A stretch of 64,000 bases of DNA, from contig CM057229.1 of NCBI GenBank assembly GCA_029891385.1, positions 5,923,001-5,987,000 of the forward strand. The letters are read 5' to 3'. Shown here piece by piece: positions 45,621-61,309 of this stretch. Within the stretch, counting starts at the first letter, position 1, and each line of letters begins with the position of its first letter. A program made the position numbers and the translations under genes. The DNA comes from Erythroxylum novogranatense (taxonomy: Eukaryota > Streptophyta > Magnoliopsida > Malpighiales > Erythroxylaceae). The notes beneath the pieces are model-generated. The model was given only the letters and a program-made list of their open reading frames with translations, made no database searches and was not told the DNA's origin.

Positions 45621-47101
45621 TTCTTTTAGTATTTTTACAAGCTAACTACTATCAATGATAATGGTAATCATTTATTATCTCTTAACCAACTATAATAATT
45701 ATAATGATAATATCTATTCTTATTTCCTATTATATTTATTCTCATTTTTATTACTATTCTTCTTTACAAACCAACTGTCTCCTTAAGTTCCACGGTTTAG
45801 TACAAGAGTTAAAAAACGATTCTTATCCATGGTGCTGGCATAGAGTCATGGGATTAGGTTGACTTGACGGTAGAATTCTTCAGTTTTGTTGGTTTGCAAT
45901 CCAACTATCTTCCTGGATATTGACTTGAACAGATACTATCTTAATGTATATTGACTTGAACAGATGCGATGAGGTTCAACGGATCAATTTGAACCTAATT
46001 TAGTCACTAAAATCAACCAAGAATGTGTGTTTTTTAATAAATAAGGGAACGAAAAGACAAGTTATATGACATATCATGGATGACTTACTCTCGATTCATC
46101 CTCTACGAGGAGAGGGATACAACCCTTAGGTGAGTGCTTTTTGATTAAATGTGTGTTTTTTGATTAAATTTATTCCCACTAACATGAATTTAAGACCCAG
46201 CTGCCTTGCCCAAGTAAATGCCAAACCTACTCAACTTCAACTAGCAATTCAACAACGTTGAAAATGAAAAAAAGGAGTGGGGGACAACCATCATAAACTC
46301 TACCAACCGTTTTGACTTTTCGGCTTCAAAGCAAATGGCCTAAATGTGTAAATCTAAAATCTTCAATAATTAATACAATGGTGCTCTCGAAGGACGGGCT
46401 CCTCACTATCTGATTCTCGACTAAGCATCTTAATGACGTGAGGGCAAGAGTCAACTATCCCGTTCGAAACCAAATCCATAAATAAAGAAAAAAAGGAACC
46501 ATTTGACTAGTGCTTATCCTATATTAAAGAATGTGCATATAAAATCTCATGTTGTAGTGAGTTGATAAAAAGGCTTCTGACTTAAAGTGAAATCGCAGGT
46601 TCGAATTTTTAAAATTTAAGGTCAAAATTTTACCTCTCATAAAAAATTTACCGGGTTATAACAGAAATTAATCTGAGTGTGTAATGACTTAAAAATACCT
46701 TCTTATAATTGAAACCCGCTTAAGGCAACCAAAAAAAAAAAATGTGCACATAAAATGAGTGGAAACCGGAACAATTTGAAGTGGGCATCCTTACAAGATC
46801 CACCATCTTAAAAGTAAGAGAAACCAATTAAGATATTATGTATAAGCAATGGAAACCTCACTACTTGCATGATTCAACTCCCACCAAATCCACAATCTCT
46901 CTATTTGCTTTTTTATATTTCTGTTTTTCTTAATCATTTCCAAGCAAAGTCTTGCATTACATAAAAAGAAAAAAAGGGTAAGTAAAAATAAAGGAATCCT
47001 ATATGCACCACTAGCCCAGTTCGTTGACCATCATGTCTTGAAACGGTGTGATTGCTTTCCAACTCGCAAGAACTTTGCCGGAGTTACATTTGGTGAGTTG
47101 A

Positions 47102-48505
<1,404 letters not shown>

Positions 48506-48755
48506 GTCTCCAACAACATAAAACACTCAAATCTTACTCACAGCTCAACAGACAGAGACAAACTTATGGAAGACAGGTTTATATTGTGGGTGACTGATAT
48601 AATAAGACTATTTAGACAGCTATAGATTCATTAGACAGGACTTGAGACAAAAGAAAACAGAGAGAAGGAAGCGATGTAAAGAAAAGAGGTAAAGGAGGAA
48701 TGTGAAAGAAAAGGTTGAAGACAAAGGGAAAAAGGCGAGAGAAGAGAATGCTTGG

Positions 48756-49088
48756 AGTCAAACCGATGCCCTCTCTCAAAATGACAAAACAAGCCAAATA
48801 GAGTCAGTGACCTGTCGATTCCCTATAACTTGCCGTCAAACCCACGACCAAATGGGTTTCAGCCACGTGTCCCTTTTCTTTAAAACATTGACCGCCAGTT
48901 ATAAAGTGGGGCCCCGTAGCAGTTCAAGAAGAGAGTTGGAGGGCGTGTAGAAATGATGAAAGATAAAGAGAGATGAGGTCAAAAGCTTGTAAAATGAGCC
49001 GTTGGATTCATGACTCGGTAACTAAAATCGGAGAGTGAGATTAAAGAGAGACAAAGGTTTGTTGGAGACAGTGAGGTAGAGTTGACCT
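48756..49088. promoter_or_regulatory. W-box cluster and G-box upstream of the WRKY gene
   Basis: TTGAC cores occur at about 48757 (GTCAA), 48835 (GTCAA), 48888-48893 (TTGACC), 48977-48982 (GGTCAA) and 49082-49087 (TTGACC), within 250-580 bp of the ATG. A CACGTG G-box lies at 48864-48869. This is a site-level reading only; function is inferred from the known WRKY target motif. Confidence 0.45.
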
Positions 49089-49799
49089 TTAGCAGCTTTT
49101 AATGCAAAAAATAAAACGAACCAAAGTCATATGTTCGTTTACTTAGAGCAAAGGCCAAAAAACAAAACAAGAAAGAGTCGTGGTGGGCGGGACCCACATG
49201 GGTTCGTCTTTAACCGGACACCGGAAGCTGCGTCAAAGTCTCAACCCTCAAGTCACATGGGATTCTTCCTTCATCCACAAACCACTTGCTTCCTTCCCTC
49301 CCAAGTCCCACCCCTTCTTCTTCCTCTTCCTCTTTACTCTTCTTTCGTTGGTTTTAGGTACTTTTCGAAATTTGTGATCAGATGCCCTTTGGTCCACAAC
49401 ATCACAAGAGCACGCCCTAACAGGATCTGTTCACGAGCCGTTCATACCTCCAAGTTTCAAAACATTTAGATGCCTTCTACTTTCGGATGTATATGGATTA
49501 GGAACTAGGCCCCACACCGGATGCTTTCTACAAGGAGTGGACTTTTGAGAACCTAAAGTATTATACTCTTAAGAAAGCATTTGTTAACTAGAAGTAAAAC
49601 TAGGGTTAGAAGTAGTTTAGTTGCCTTCCACAAAGCAGACTAAACGACAAACCGTTGGACAAAAACGACATGACACAGTGCTGTTGCCCACACAACTTTT
49701 AACTCTGAACGAAACATCCTGGAGAAAACTATTACATGGTTGGAGACAAAACTCATTTCTAGCTTCAAATCTTTATACCTACCAGACGTTTCACGTTGA

Positions 49800-50285
49800 G
49801 ACAGAATCTGTTTCGTAGACTTCTTATGCCGGATGCAAATGTTCTCGAGCAACTCGTCTTTTGTTCCCATTCCTAAAATCTCCTAAGGGTAAGGTTTTGG
49901 CAGCAGAAGAAAGAGCCCGCATGGACTAAAACAAAGGCAAGAGACCACAGATACGGCTACTTTAACAATTTGGGAGTTAAATTAATGAAGAAAGGGTGAG
50001 ACTTACCTGAACTGCTCTGGATCAAGGTAGTATCTCATCGAGGACACCGACGTTAACTTTACTCGGAATGGAGCCGAGGGAACCACTGATAACGAAGCAG
50101 GCGTTGGAGCTTGGAAGTGAAAGTTGATATGTAAGTAGAGGATGACCTTCGAATGGGAACACGTGTAATCCAACGGAGAATGTGCTGAAATGAAGGGAGG
50201 AGTAAGGATTACTACGTAGTGATAATAATTTATGAATCAGTCTGGGATTTGCTGCCAACTGAGTGCTTCCCTCCTTAAAAACCAA
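49800..50285 (-). other. Possible minus-strand spliced transcript of unknown nature
   Basis: A strong donor reads CAG|GTAAGTCTC at about 50006 on the minus strand and a plausible acceptor (TTTTAG|GAATGGGAAC) at about 49876. The 87-codon ORF upstream of the donor (50285-50022) stops just before it. Another frame (MRYYLDPEQF) crosses the splice and ends after about 26 codons. There is no known domain. It could be a non-coding transcript, a 5' UTR exon, or chance. Confidence 0.2.
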
Positions 50286-52510
50286 TGCCCGAAACGACTG
50301 AAATTACAATCATAATCAGATCTAGGAATTCCACACAGCATTTAGTTTTTCTATTTGTTCAGTTATTCATTTACTTACCATAAAGCAATGGGATTGCACT
50401 CATGGTAAACGGATTTGGCAGAGATTTGGGTTTCAACTACGTGTATCCTCCGAAGGGCCACCATATCCAGGAGTGGACCTAGTACCATATAATTATTTAT
50501 TTCTTCCAAATAATACTATATACTATTTCGTCAATTTAGCACAGCTTATGCATTTTTAACTTTAACGCTTACAACATAATATAAAACAAACCTTAACGTT
50601 TGAAACGGTTAAATTGAATCCAACATTTTCAAAACAAACCCTAAGTTGAAGGAAAATTTAATAAATTAATTTCTCATCAGTTCAACGCCAAATCAATATT
50701 AACGTAACATTATTTTCTATTTTTAAATAAAATGGGTCATACTAATCGTCGAGTCGTCATCTAAAATATATAAATATGGATTCCATTATGAATACTATGG
50801 GTCAACCCATATTTTATTGTAAATATGAACTTTTGGTTAAGTTTGGAAACAATTTCATCATTTTTGTATCAAAATTTCACTAAAATCATCATTGAGATAT
50901 CCGACAGTTTAATGATTCTAAAGCATGCAATAAGATGAATAACGCAATTTGGTACAAAAAAAGCCTATTGTATCACAGTTTGACAAGAACAATCATAAAT
51001 TACATTTCAATTCATAACTCTCGCTGCATCGTAACGCGCGGCTGGTGGCGAGGTTCACTGGCTCTGGACAAGAACGGAGATGTATGGGCAATGTTTCTCA
51101 GACGCAGGAAGAAATGCCCTCGGAAGAAAACAAAGTGAGTTGGTAAAGAAGTCTACGGGCTTACGTGAGATCGTGAGTTTAAAACGCTCTTATATATGTT
51201 AGTTAAAATAAATTGGTCATTTAGCTTAATTATATAGTTAACAGAATTAGTTTCAAGTTCGTTGTTTGTACAACTGTATTTACTTTTTTTAGAATCTGTT
51301 CTTTGTTTTTACCGGCTGAAAGCATGTATATAACTGATGTAAATGATTGTTTTTACGATGAGAAAAAACATTCCAACATTTTAAATATATCAATGTTTAA
51401 AATTTAAAATTAAAGTATCTCTTAAAAAAAACTTATCTGATTTGAACAAAAATTAGTTTAAGAATGAATAGTTTAAAGTGAATTTTATAATTAATTAAGA
51501 CCTCTAAAATACACAGAAACAAAAAAAAAGTAATCATTATAATTTGATCTGAAAGCTGAACGAAGCACCTAAAACATTTACTTGGCCCATGTTAGTTTTT
51601 GAATTATAATTGTTTTAAATAGAGAAATTTATAGTTATTTTTTTTTTAATACCCGTTGAGTAAAATTTTAAATTAATGTAATAGTCTGTAAATTAAGTTG
51701 AGTATTCTGCACTAGATAAATCTATACAACACATTCAATCGAGAGATCATAAATAGAAGATTCGAACATAAAATCTTGGACCCATATCCCCACTCTAATA
51801 CCATAAGTTGTAATGTAGTATTGAGAGATCCGATTGAAACATATTATCTGAATATTTTATTAGATATAATAAAGAAAATTCCCACGAAATCACTATAAGA
51901 ATGAAGTAAGCGAAACTCTCTTTCGTTTGGCTTCTTGTCATTTGAGCTTATAAGATTGGAGCCAAATTGTAAAATATCTATTATCTCAGAAATCGACCTA
52001 ACAAAGAGCCACTATTATTCAATCAAATGTTGTTTTCTTAAATGTCATCACCGCATTTATTATGGAGTTCGAAGATTCAAAGCCGAATCTATGGAGTGGC
52101 CGTGGTCCACACGGAGGTGTCGTTTCAGGTTTTAGAGCTACTTCATTTGTCGTTTTCTTCTTTCTTCTCTTTGTTTGCTACGCATTAATATACTAAACCA
52201 CACAACCGGAGAGGAAAAGGATGCGGATCCTTGACTCTTCCAAAGCGAACGACGAAGTCGGATGACGTGGAAGCTCCTAATTCGCCACGCCTACCCCACT
52301 TTTCTTTCAAGTGAACGTAATCAATTTGTCGATCTACACTCTACAGGGTAAGGTGTCGCTCTGTTAATTGTTATCGCCTTCCATCAGTACAGTTCCAACT
52401 TCCGTGGGCTGTGTTCTCGCTGCTCTGTCTTTCCCAACCAGTCAATTCCCATCCATATGGTTCCAAGCTGCTCTAGTCTCTTTTAGTAAGATAGATCATT
52501 GTAAATATTT

Positions 52511-52519
52511 CTATAAATT
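52511..52519 (+). promoter_or_regulatory. Putative TATA box of the RD21-like gene
   Basis: CTATAAATT about 50 bp before the ATG at 52568. This implies a short leader. Confidence 0.4.
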
Positions 52520-52567
52520 TCGATACCCCTTCACCAATCGAGTACATCCCTCAGTAACTCTCTCAAG

Positions 52568-54823
<2,256 letters not shown>

Positions 54824-55795
54824 GCAATGGTTTGGGCTTCAAAGCAGCAGATGCAATAGAATCACCAGAAGGTCCTTTCAGTGCTGAATTGATTTGATTA
54901 AGAAACAGTATTAGGATGTTATTATGTAAAGAGCATCAGCTGCATCTGAACAATATCAGGATTACTCTTATCAGCTTTCGACATCCTTTGTACCTCTTTC
55001 ATGCTAAGGTCTGTCGTTCCTATGATATCTTGTAGTTGACCAAGTATTAGTGAAATTTGGCTATTTCGGTTACTTCCATCTTCATTGTTCATGTCAAGTA
55101 TGTAATATTTTCATGTGTAATGGGTTTGTCGCCTTCTTTTCAAGTTAATTGTTTCGTTTTAGACCAAGAGTGATATATTGCTTTCAATGATAAAACAGAT
55201 ACTACATCTCATTAGCACAAAATATGGTTCACTCTTCAAAACATTGTTTGTTTCAAAACTCCAAGCTTGGACCAGGTTGGATACCATACTTCCCTGAACG
55301 ACTTGGATCTAATATTAAATATCTTGTGTGCATTTTGTCTTTTTTCTTGGGACCATTTGGCATTGGTTGAGTGCCACTTCCCTAAAATGATAAGGATAGG
55401 CCCCTGCTAAGTGCTAACTGTTGAACCCCGCAGTGTCATTCTTTCCCATTCTTGCCTTTAGTGAAGGAATTGGCAACTATATGACCTTCATCGATTATGG
55501 AAGTTTTATTTGTGAAGCATGTTAGGCTTGTATTTCAATTTTCAAGTCTTAATCTGCTTCATTTCTTTGAACAATTTCCAAAGTAACAAAATGGAGAAAA
55601 GGTCATGCTTGAATCACTTGATGCCTTGAAAATATTTGAACTAAATTACATTAGCGAGTTGAAATTCGTGAAAGATAGCCGAAGTTTGCACAAATGCTGA
55701 TCGAGAACTAACAGGCAAAACACTGTAGGTGCAATTGACTTCCTTGATTAACCAAGGTTTAGACTACCTTCTGCCTTAACAACCACTGGATTTTC
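54824..55795. other. Convergent intergenic region between the RD21-like and RSS3-like genes
   Basis: Holds the 3' UTRs of two convergent genes. TTTCAATGATAAAAC and AATAT-rich stretches occur near 55180. No gene or transposon is seen. Confidence 0.6.
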
Positions 55796-57511
55796 TCATT
55801 CGAAACTGGGGTTTACGGGAATGGGCTTTTCTCCTTGAGAAGCGTATAATTGGCATGAAGTCTTCACTTTTCTGTCTGCAGCGTCAGGCTGACTTCCACT
55901 TAATACACTGCAACCATCGATCTTGACTCTGTATCTTGTATGCTCTCTAATGATCAAACCAGTGCCAGGGGACTCGGGATCACTGTACTGGGGTGTTACA
56001 GAGGGTAGCTTTGAAAGCAAAGCTCCGAGACTACATGACATGGAGGGCATAAGAGGTGGGATGGACCAAATGGGCGATCCTGTAATGGCATCTTGAGGGC
56101 TGTTACAGCCTAGGTTGATGGATTTGGTCGGAGAATCATAAACTGTTCCATCAAACAATCGCTTCAAACCAGCTATTTGGTGTTTTTCATCAACTGAAAA
56201 TGTTGCTTCTTGGCTTTCGACAATCTGGGGGTTGGGTTTAAGGATGTAAGGATGTTGGATTGGTAGGCATGGCCTTTGAATGGCAAAGACTCCTGGTAAG
56301 CTCTGAAGATAGCTGAATTTCCTCTGGACGCTGATTACTAGATTGATGTCCTCGACAATCTAGGAAAAGCAACAACCGTTAGTAGAGATAGTGCAGAACA
56401 ATGATAGGAGATTGAAAAAGAAAATTGAGAAAGAGACTTTATCGAAAGATCCCAATTGAATGATGCCTTCTCTGACTGAAATGATGGCAATTGTCTGCGG
56501 ATCAAAAGAAGTCGGAGTAAGACAATATCGATCATGGTAAGAAAATTTTTCTTTCTTGCTGATCTTGAGCGTACTGTTGTGTTACCAAACCTGAATTCCT
56601 GAGGTGAATTGAAACTCCCATGCCTTTGGTTGCTGTATACGGTAAAAATTCGTTGTCAGAGTGAGTGCTAGATAGCAAGAAGAGGAAAAGAAGTCCCGAT
56701 TTTGTACTGATTCTTTCTTGCATTGTATGATTGGCTATAAGATTCGTATTGTTTCGACTGAATTTTTTTTATTTTGGATTTACGTTCTTACAGGTTCAAC
56801 AGACATATTCCAGGAAGAGATGAAGTTAGGATCACTCTCTTTTGGGTTTTCTTTGAATACCCATTTGTGACACTTGTCTGCTGCAACTTTTCCTACCAAT
56901 CTGAAAAACAGTTGATATTATGTATCCTCTCTTTACCTACCAGATACTGATCTGAAAATAAATGATCTGAATAAACCAAAACCTCACCCTTCTCCATAGT
57001 TATAAACCTCATGAGACATTTTGAAGTAGACATCTGCTCCAAACCTTCCTTTCATGTACCCGCTTCCCGCTCTCTCGCATTCACAGAAATCACAGAATCC
57101 ATCTTCCCAAACAAGGATCCTGAAAACAACAGAAAAGGAGGAAACAAGTTATAAACAAAGACTTGGGTTTTGAGGATGAAACGAATTAGTTACCAGTTTC
57201 TTTTATTTCCTTTGGAACGATCAAGAGCAGTTCCCCCGTAATCCCACCTGAGACAAATCAATCCAAAACATGTAGACGTTAGGCATACATTAAGTGCACT
57301 AAGTAAATCATATCTCCTGAGAGTTGGGAGTTAGAAGAAGACTCTCTCTATAATATTCATACTTTGGTGGAGGATAATTCCTAGGCAATATCCTCCAAAA
57401 GACTGCGTACACCCACTTAGAAGAGGGAGAAGTATCTGAAGTTGAACACAAGCTCCTCAGAGTGTGCTGCAAGAGACAGTTAAGCATTGGAAGTCCAGTT
57501 TCCATTGTCAT
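55796..57511 (-). CDS. RSS3-like bHLH-MYC_N domain protein (WNK-related annotation in Arabidopsis), 368 aa
   Basis: Seven coding exons on the minus strand: 57511-57363, 57247-57194, 57119-56988, 56900-56792, 56632-56591, 56494-56438, 56359-55796 (1107 nt with stop; phases agree at every junction). The N-terminal half is a bHLH-MYC_N domain: GLPMLNCLLQHTLRSLC, WVYAVFWRILPRNYPPPKWD, NWILVWEDGFCDFCECE, FKMSHEVYNYGEGLVGKVA, DKCHKWVFKE, WEFQFTSGIQTIAIISVREG. The C-terminal half is Ser/Pro-rich (LFDGTVYDSPTKSINLGCNS) without a bHLH helix-loop-helix, so it likely acts as a partner or adaptor in MYC/JAZ-type complexes, as described for rice RSS3. The Arabidopsis relatives At3g15240/At5g53900 are labelled kinase-related, but no kinase motif is visible here. 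The start ATG follows a CT-rich leader. Confidence 0.9.
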
Positions 57512-57514
57512 GCA

Positions 57515-57537
57515 CAGAGAGAGAGAGAGAGAGAGAA
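57515..57537 (+). repeat. (GA)n microsatellite in the 5' leader of the RSS3-like gene
   Basis: About eleven GA dinucleotides lie immediately upstream (on the minus strand, a CT tract) of the ATG at 57511. CT-rich leaders are frequent in plant 5' UTRs and are length-variable. Confidence 0.9.
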
Positions 57538-60500
57538 GAAGTGGAGGCTGAGTTGCCAGTAGACAGAGCAGTCTCAGTTTAGAGTCGCAACAGTTAAAAG
57601 GAAAGACTGTCTAGACAAAAGGGTCTTGCAATAACCAAACGCATCAATGAGGCAAATTCAGGGTGTATAAGCACGCACCATTAGTATAGTCTATCAGACA
57701 GTTTTGAGAGGGGACCTGAACTTAGTTAGGATCCAAAAGCCGTGTAAAATGACATGCTTTATTTGCTAAACAGGGACATACTCTATTGAAAGGCGAGTGT
57801 GCGTGTCAGTCTCTGGGCAGACAAGTTCTCCCAGTTGTTTAAAGAACCTTTCTTTGTTTTGTTTTTCCCCAGAGAAAGCTATAACGATTGCCCCATCGTC
57901 CTGCCAAGTCCTTTTCTCGACTTGGATTAAACCCAATACACAAATGTTATCCTCCAAAACCAACTAATCAACAGAATAAACATGTTGCATATTAAGGAAG
58001 AAACTATGTGAACTTGCATAACTCCAGATGGTGTAAACGTTCCTGACTGATTGATGGTTGCTGCCAACCACAAGATGGTGACTCTCAATGTCGTGCATCT
58101 TCAATGATTGTGGAGACACTGGAAAAGGGACAGCCACATATGAAAAGAACACTTCCTTTGGCAAAATGGGTAGATATCCCCATCAGATAGAGCCTATACG
58201 TAGGTCTCCTCCTCACATTTCAATATCATCATTGTATACTGCAATACTTTCTCCGATCCAAAAACTCACCTTGATGAACAATTAATCCTGAAGAAGAAAA
58301 TCACAAAGTTGGCCCTTGTTCTAGCAAGCCATAACTTGTTCTATCCCCACAAAATATCGCCAGTCAATTGGCATTAATTAACAAAAGCTGTTCACACCAA
58401 CTGAACCCCACGGGACTGAGGAAGCACCATACGTACAGAGACACATTAAAGAGCAAAATTGATCATCGTTTAGATGCGGCCATTACTCTTACACCCAACT
58501 CGACGATTAGTGGTACCAGAGCATGGGAATTCTCAAGACGCTTGCATTACAATCTTGAGGAGAAATCTGTCCATAGAAATACGACGATACCCAGGGCGAA
58601 GAAAAGACAGGCCAATCTTTTGACAGCTGCAAATGATAAGGGAAGAAAAAGCATCCCGTCTCTTGTGAGAGGAGAGGACCCTCTATCGCCTACAATTATC
58701 ACTACCAATCCTCGGTTTTTGACCTTATCCCTTTCGATACAAACAGCTTCCTTCAATTATTACCTTCCATTGGTGCCAAGGATTGTAGTACACATATTTC
58801 ACCCAGATATGCCTGACTATTACTGTATGCACACTGTTTTCTATATTTCTCTGCTGATGAGTGGGTCTCCATCGCATGGAGTTTATTCATACTAGTAGTT
58901 GTTTGTTAAACTAACATGTGAGCTCGGTAGTTTGCTTGCTTCGTCAATGGCGGTAAGTAACACTTGAAGATTTAGTGGACATGAAAGTACAACATATTTC
59001 TTGGTATAAAACCGTTGAAAAATCGGGACAGAATTCGATTTCGGCTGTAAGTCCCTACAGAATAATTACAAAATTTTATAGTATCTTGATTTCTCGAAAA
59101 CTAATATGAATTTAAATATATAAAAATAATTAATATATAACTTATAATAAGTGAAAATCTTAATTCATATCTTATTTTAAGGCAGTCATATTCTAATCGA
59201 ATCTTTCAAACCGTTTTTGAAATCTATTCATCTTAACCACTGTAGCAGCATATGTGTTCGATTACAAAATAGGTTGAGAGAAATATCTAAGCTTATTTAT
59301 ATTAAGTTTTAGATATTTTAGTAATTAAATTAAATTTTATTAAAATTACAAATAATTCTAATTAAATATCAATTATGTCTAAACAAGATCTAATATCTCA
59401 TACGGATCCTTAGTTATTAAATATCTCATATCTAATTATAAAGTTTATCAAACTTTACAATCAAGTCCAATTTAAATAAAATATCTTTAGACTATTCAAC
59501 TAGTTCTTTATGTGATATTTATTAAGTTCTCAAATATGTTGACAATTATTATAAATCATAATTTTAATTCATAAATTAGAATTATATAAATTAAAATTAT
59601 TTTAATTTATCATTAATTCTCTAATTAAACAATTCATAATTATAAATCAAGATTGAAGTTTAGAAACTCATTATAACCAACCAAATATTTATAAATGTCA
59701 AAGTAGTTTTGACTAACTTTTGTACATTAATTTTTCAGTATAATGTAATCATTTCATCATGTAATATTTTCATTAGACATCAAATATATAATTAATGTCT
59801 ACTTTATTTTGAGTCTAATCGTATTAGTTTTCCGCCATTAGTTATTGACTCAATTAACAACATTTGTAAATTATTTACACAAGATCATTTTACCTTAACT
59901 AAAGATTTTTGAATCAATAATAATTTAGAACAACGAAACATTCTTCCTAATTATTTTAAGGTAATGAAACATATCTTGATCACTTAGAGATTTTATTTAT
60001 TTCATGCTACATTCAATGACTACCAAATGAATGACCTATGATTAAAGTAGGTCATAAATAGTTTCAAAATATAACAATCTCTATACAAGATAACTTTAGC
60101 GATTTAAAGTTAAATAATCTCTTATATAAATGTCACGATTAAAATTTCATAAATATATAAATAAAGTTTCAAATTGATTTCGCTTTAATAAACTTATTAT
60201 CTAACAAATACTTACACGCTTAAACAAACGTCTCCATATTTTAGATCAACTACTTTCTTTGTAAGGATAAACAAAATGTGTGCTTGTTTTTTACATTATA
60301 TTAATGTTCACTTTAATATTATAATGACTAAGAACAATTTTAGGATAATATATTGATACAATATAAATCTCAGATTTATAATATTATCATAATTTCAGTT
60401 GTAATGTATAATTATCTCTTTAATTTTATCATATATATTTATATACTTACAAAATAAAGAATGTCTTTAAATAATTGTCATTAAACTACAACTAAATCAA

Positions 60501-61309
60501 TTAGTTGAAGGGATAAATGTTATGGGCCAGACCACTTCATGTTGAGAAATGTATATTACATTTTAAGCCCATTTGATTTGATCCTTTACACGCCAACGCT
60601 TGAAACCAAAACCCATTCGGTATTTTTCGGATTGATAATATTTATGTTATAGAAATGAGTTCAATATTTGAAATTTAATTAATTTTATTTTCTTTATGTT
60701 GAAAATAAAAGATTATAAGTATTAAAATGTAAAAGATATAATTTTTATAAAATTATTCATAAATTTAAATTTAGTTAATTATTTTGATGTATATTTTCTA
60801 AAATTCATTAATTAATTTTATTAAATTAAAATAATATAAAATTTATAAACAACAAATATGACTCGACATTTTTAAAAGATTTAAATTGGCAATTAATATA
60901 ATCTTAAAAATTAAATTGTGATATTTTCTAATTTATAATTTATCAATTTAATTTTATAATATCACAATTATATAATTTAAATTTGTTAAATATTGAAGTA
61001 TTTTAACAATAAAATTTAGATATTAATTCAATATATAATTTTCACTTTTCATATTTATGAAATAAATTATTATTATTATCTTAATAAATAAAATAAATAT
61101 CATTTTAATAAATAAAATAGTTAATTACTTGCTTAAACTTTTTGTAACACCATTAACAACTTTATACAACTAAACGTGTAGATTTGACTCTACAAGATCG
61201 AACTTCAACCATTGTGTGAAGTTGGAAGTCTCTCTGAATATCGTTTGGTCTTCAACTCGCAAGCGTTGAAGACCGCAAATTCAGATCCATCTGAGTGGAA
61301 TACAAAAGA
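57538..61309. other. Intergenic between the RSS3-like and MPDU1-like genes
   Basis: 57.54-58.3 kb is the promoter of the RSS3-like gene. ORFs at 57.77-58.9 kb lack conserved motifs, and the longest (58368-58895) has no ATG at its start. 59.05-61.14 kb is very AT-rich with no transposon ends recognised. 61.15-61.31 kb is the leader of the MPDU1-like gene. Confidence 0.6.

Larger units (their letters stand above)
42293..47101. other. Intergenic AT-rich region with simple repeats
   Basis: No supported gene. It holds a 7-bp AGAACTA repeat (about 42881-42914), poly-AT stretches at 43440-43620 and 44280-44760, and an AT-rich tandem repeat (45110-45620). The sequence 46880-47101 is probably the 3' flank of the WRKY gene. 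Confidence 0.6.
49089..52567. other. Intergenic between the WRKY and RD21-like genes
   Basis: No confident gene. 49.13-49.47 kb is pyrimidine-rich. A weak spliced locus is possible on the minus strand at 49.8-50.29 kb. 50.45-52.1 kb is AT-rich with no recognisable transposon. 52.14-52.57 kb is the promoter and leader of the protease gene. Confidence 0.5.

Noticed and set aside
55796..57511. Protein kinase function suggested by the WNK-related label of relatives
   Set aside because: No Gly-rich loop, catalytic loop or DFG is visible; the recognisable domain is bHLH-MYC_N.
58368..58895. 175-codon plus-strand ORF
   Set aside because: It opens at a TTG, not an ATG, shows no domain or splice structure, and lies in the upstream region of the minus-strand RSS3-like gene.
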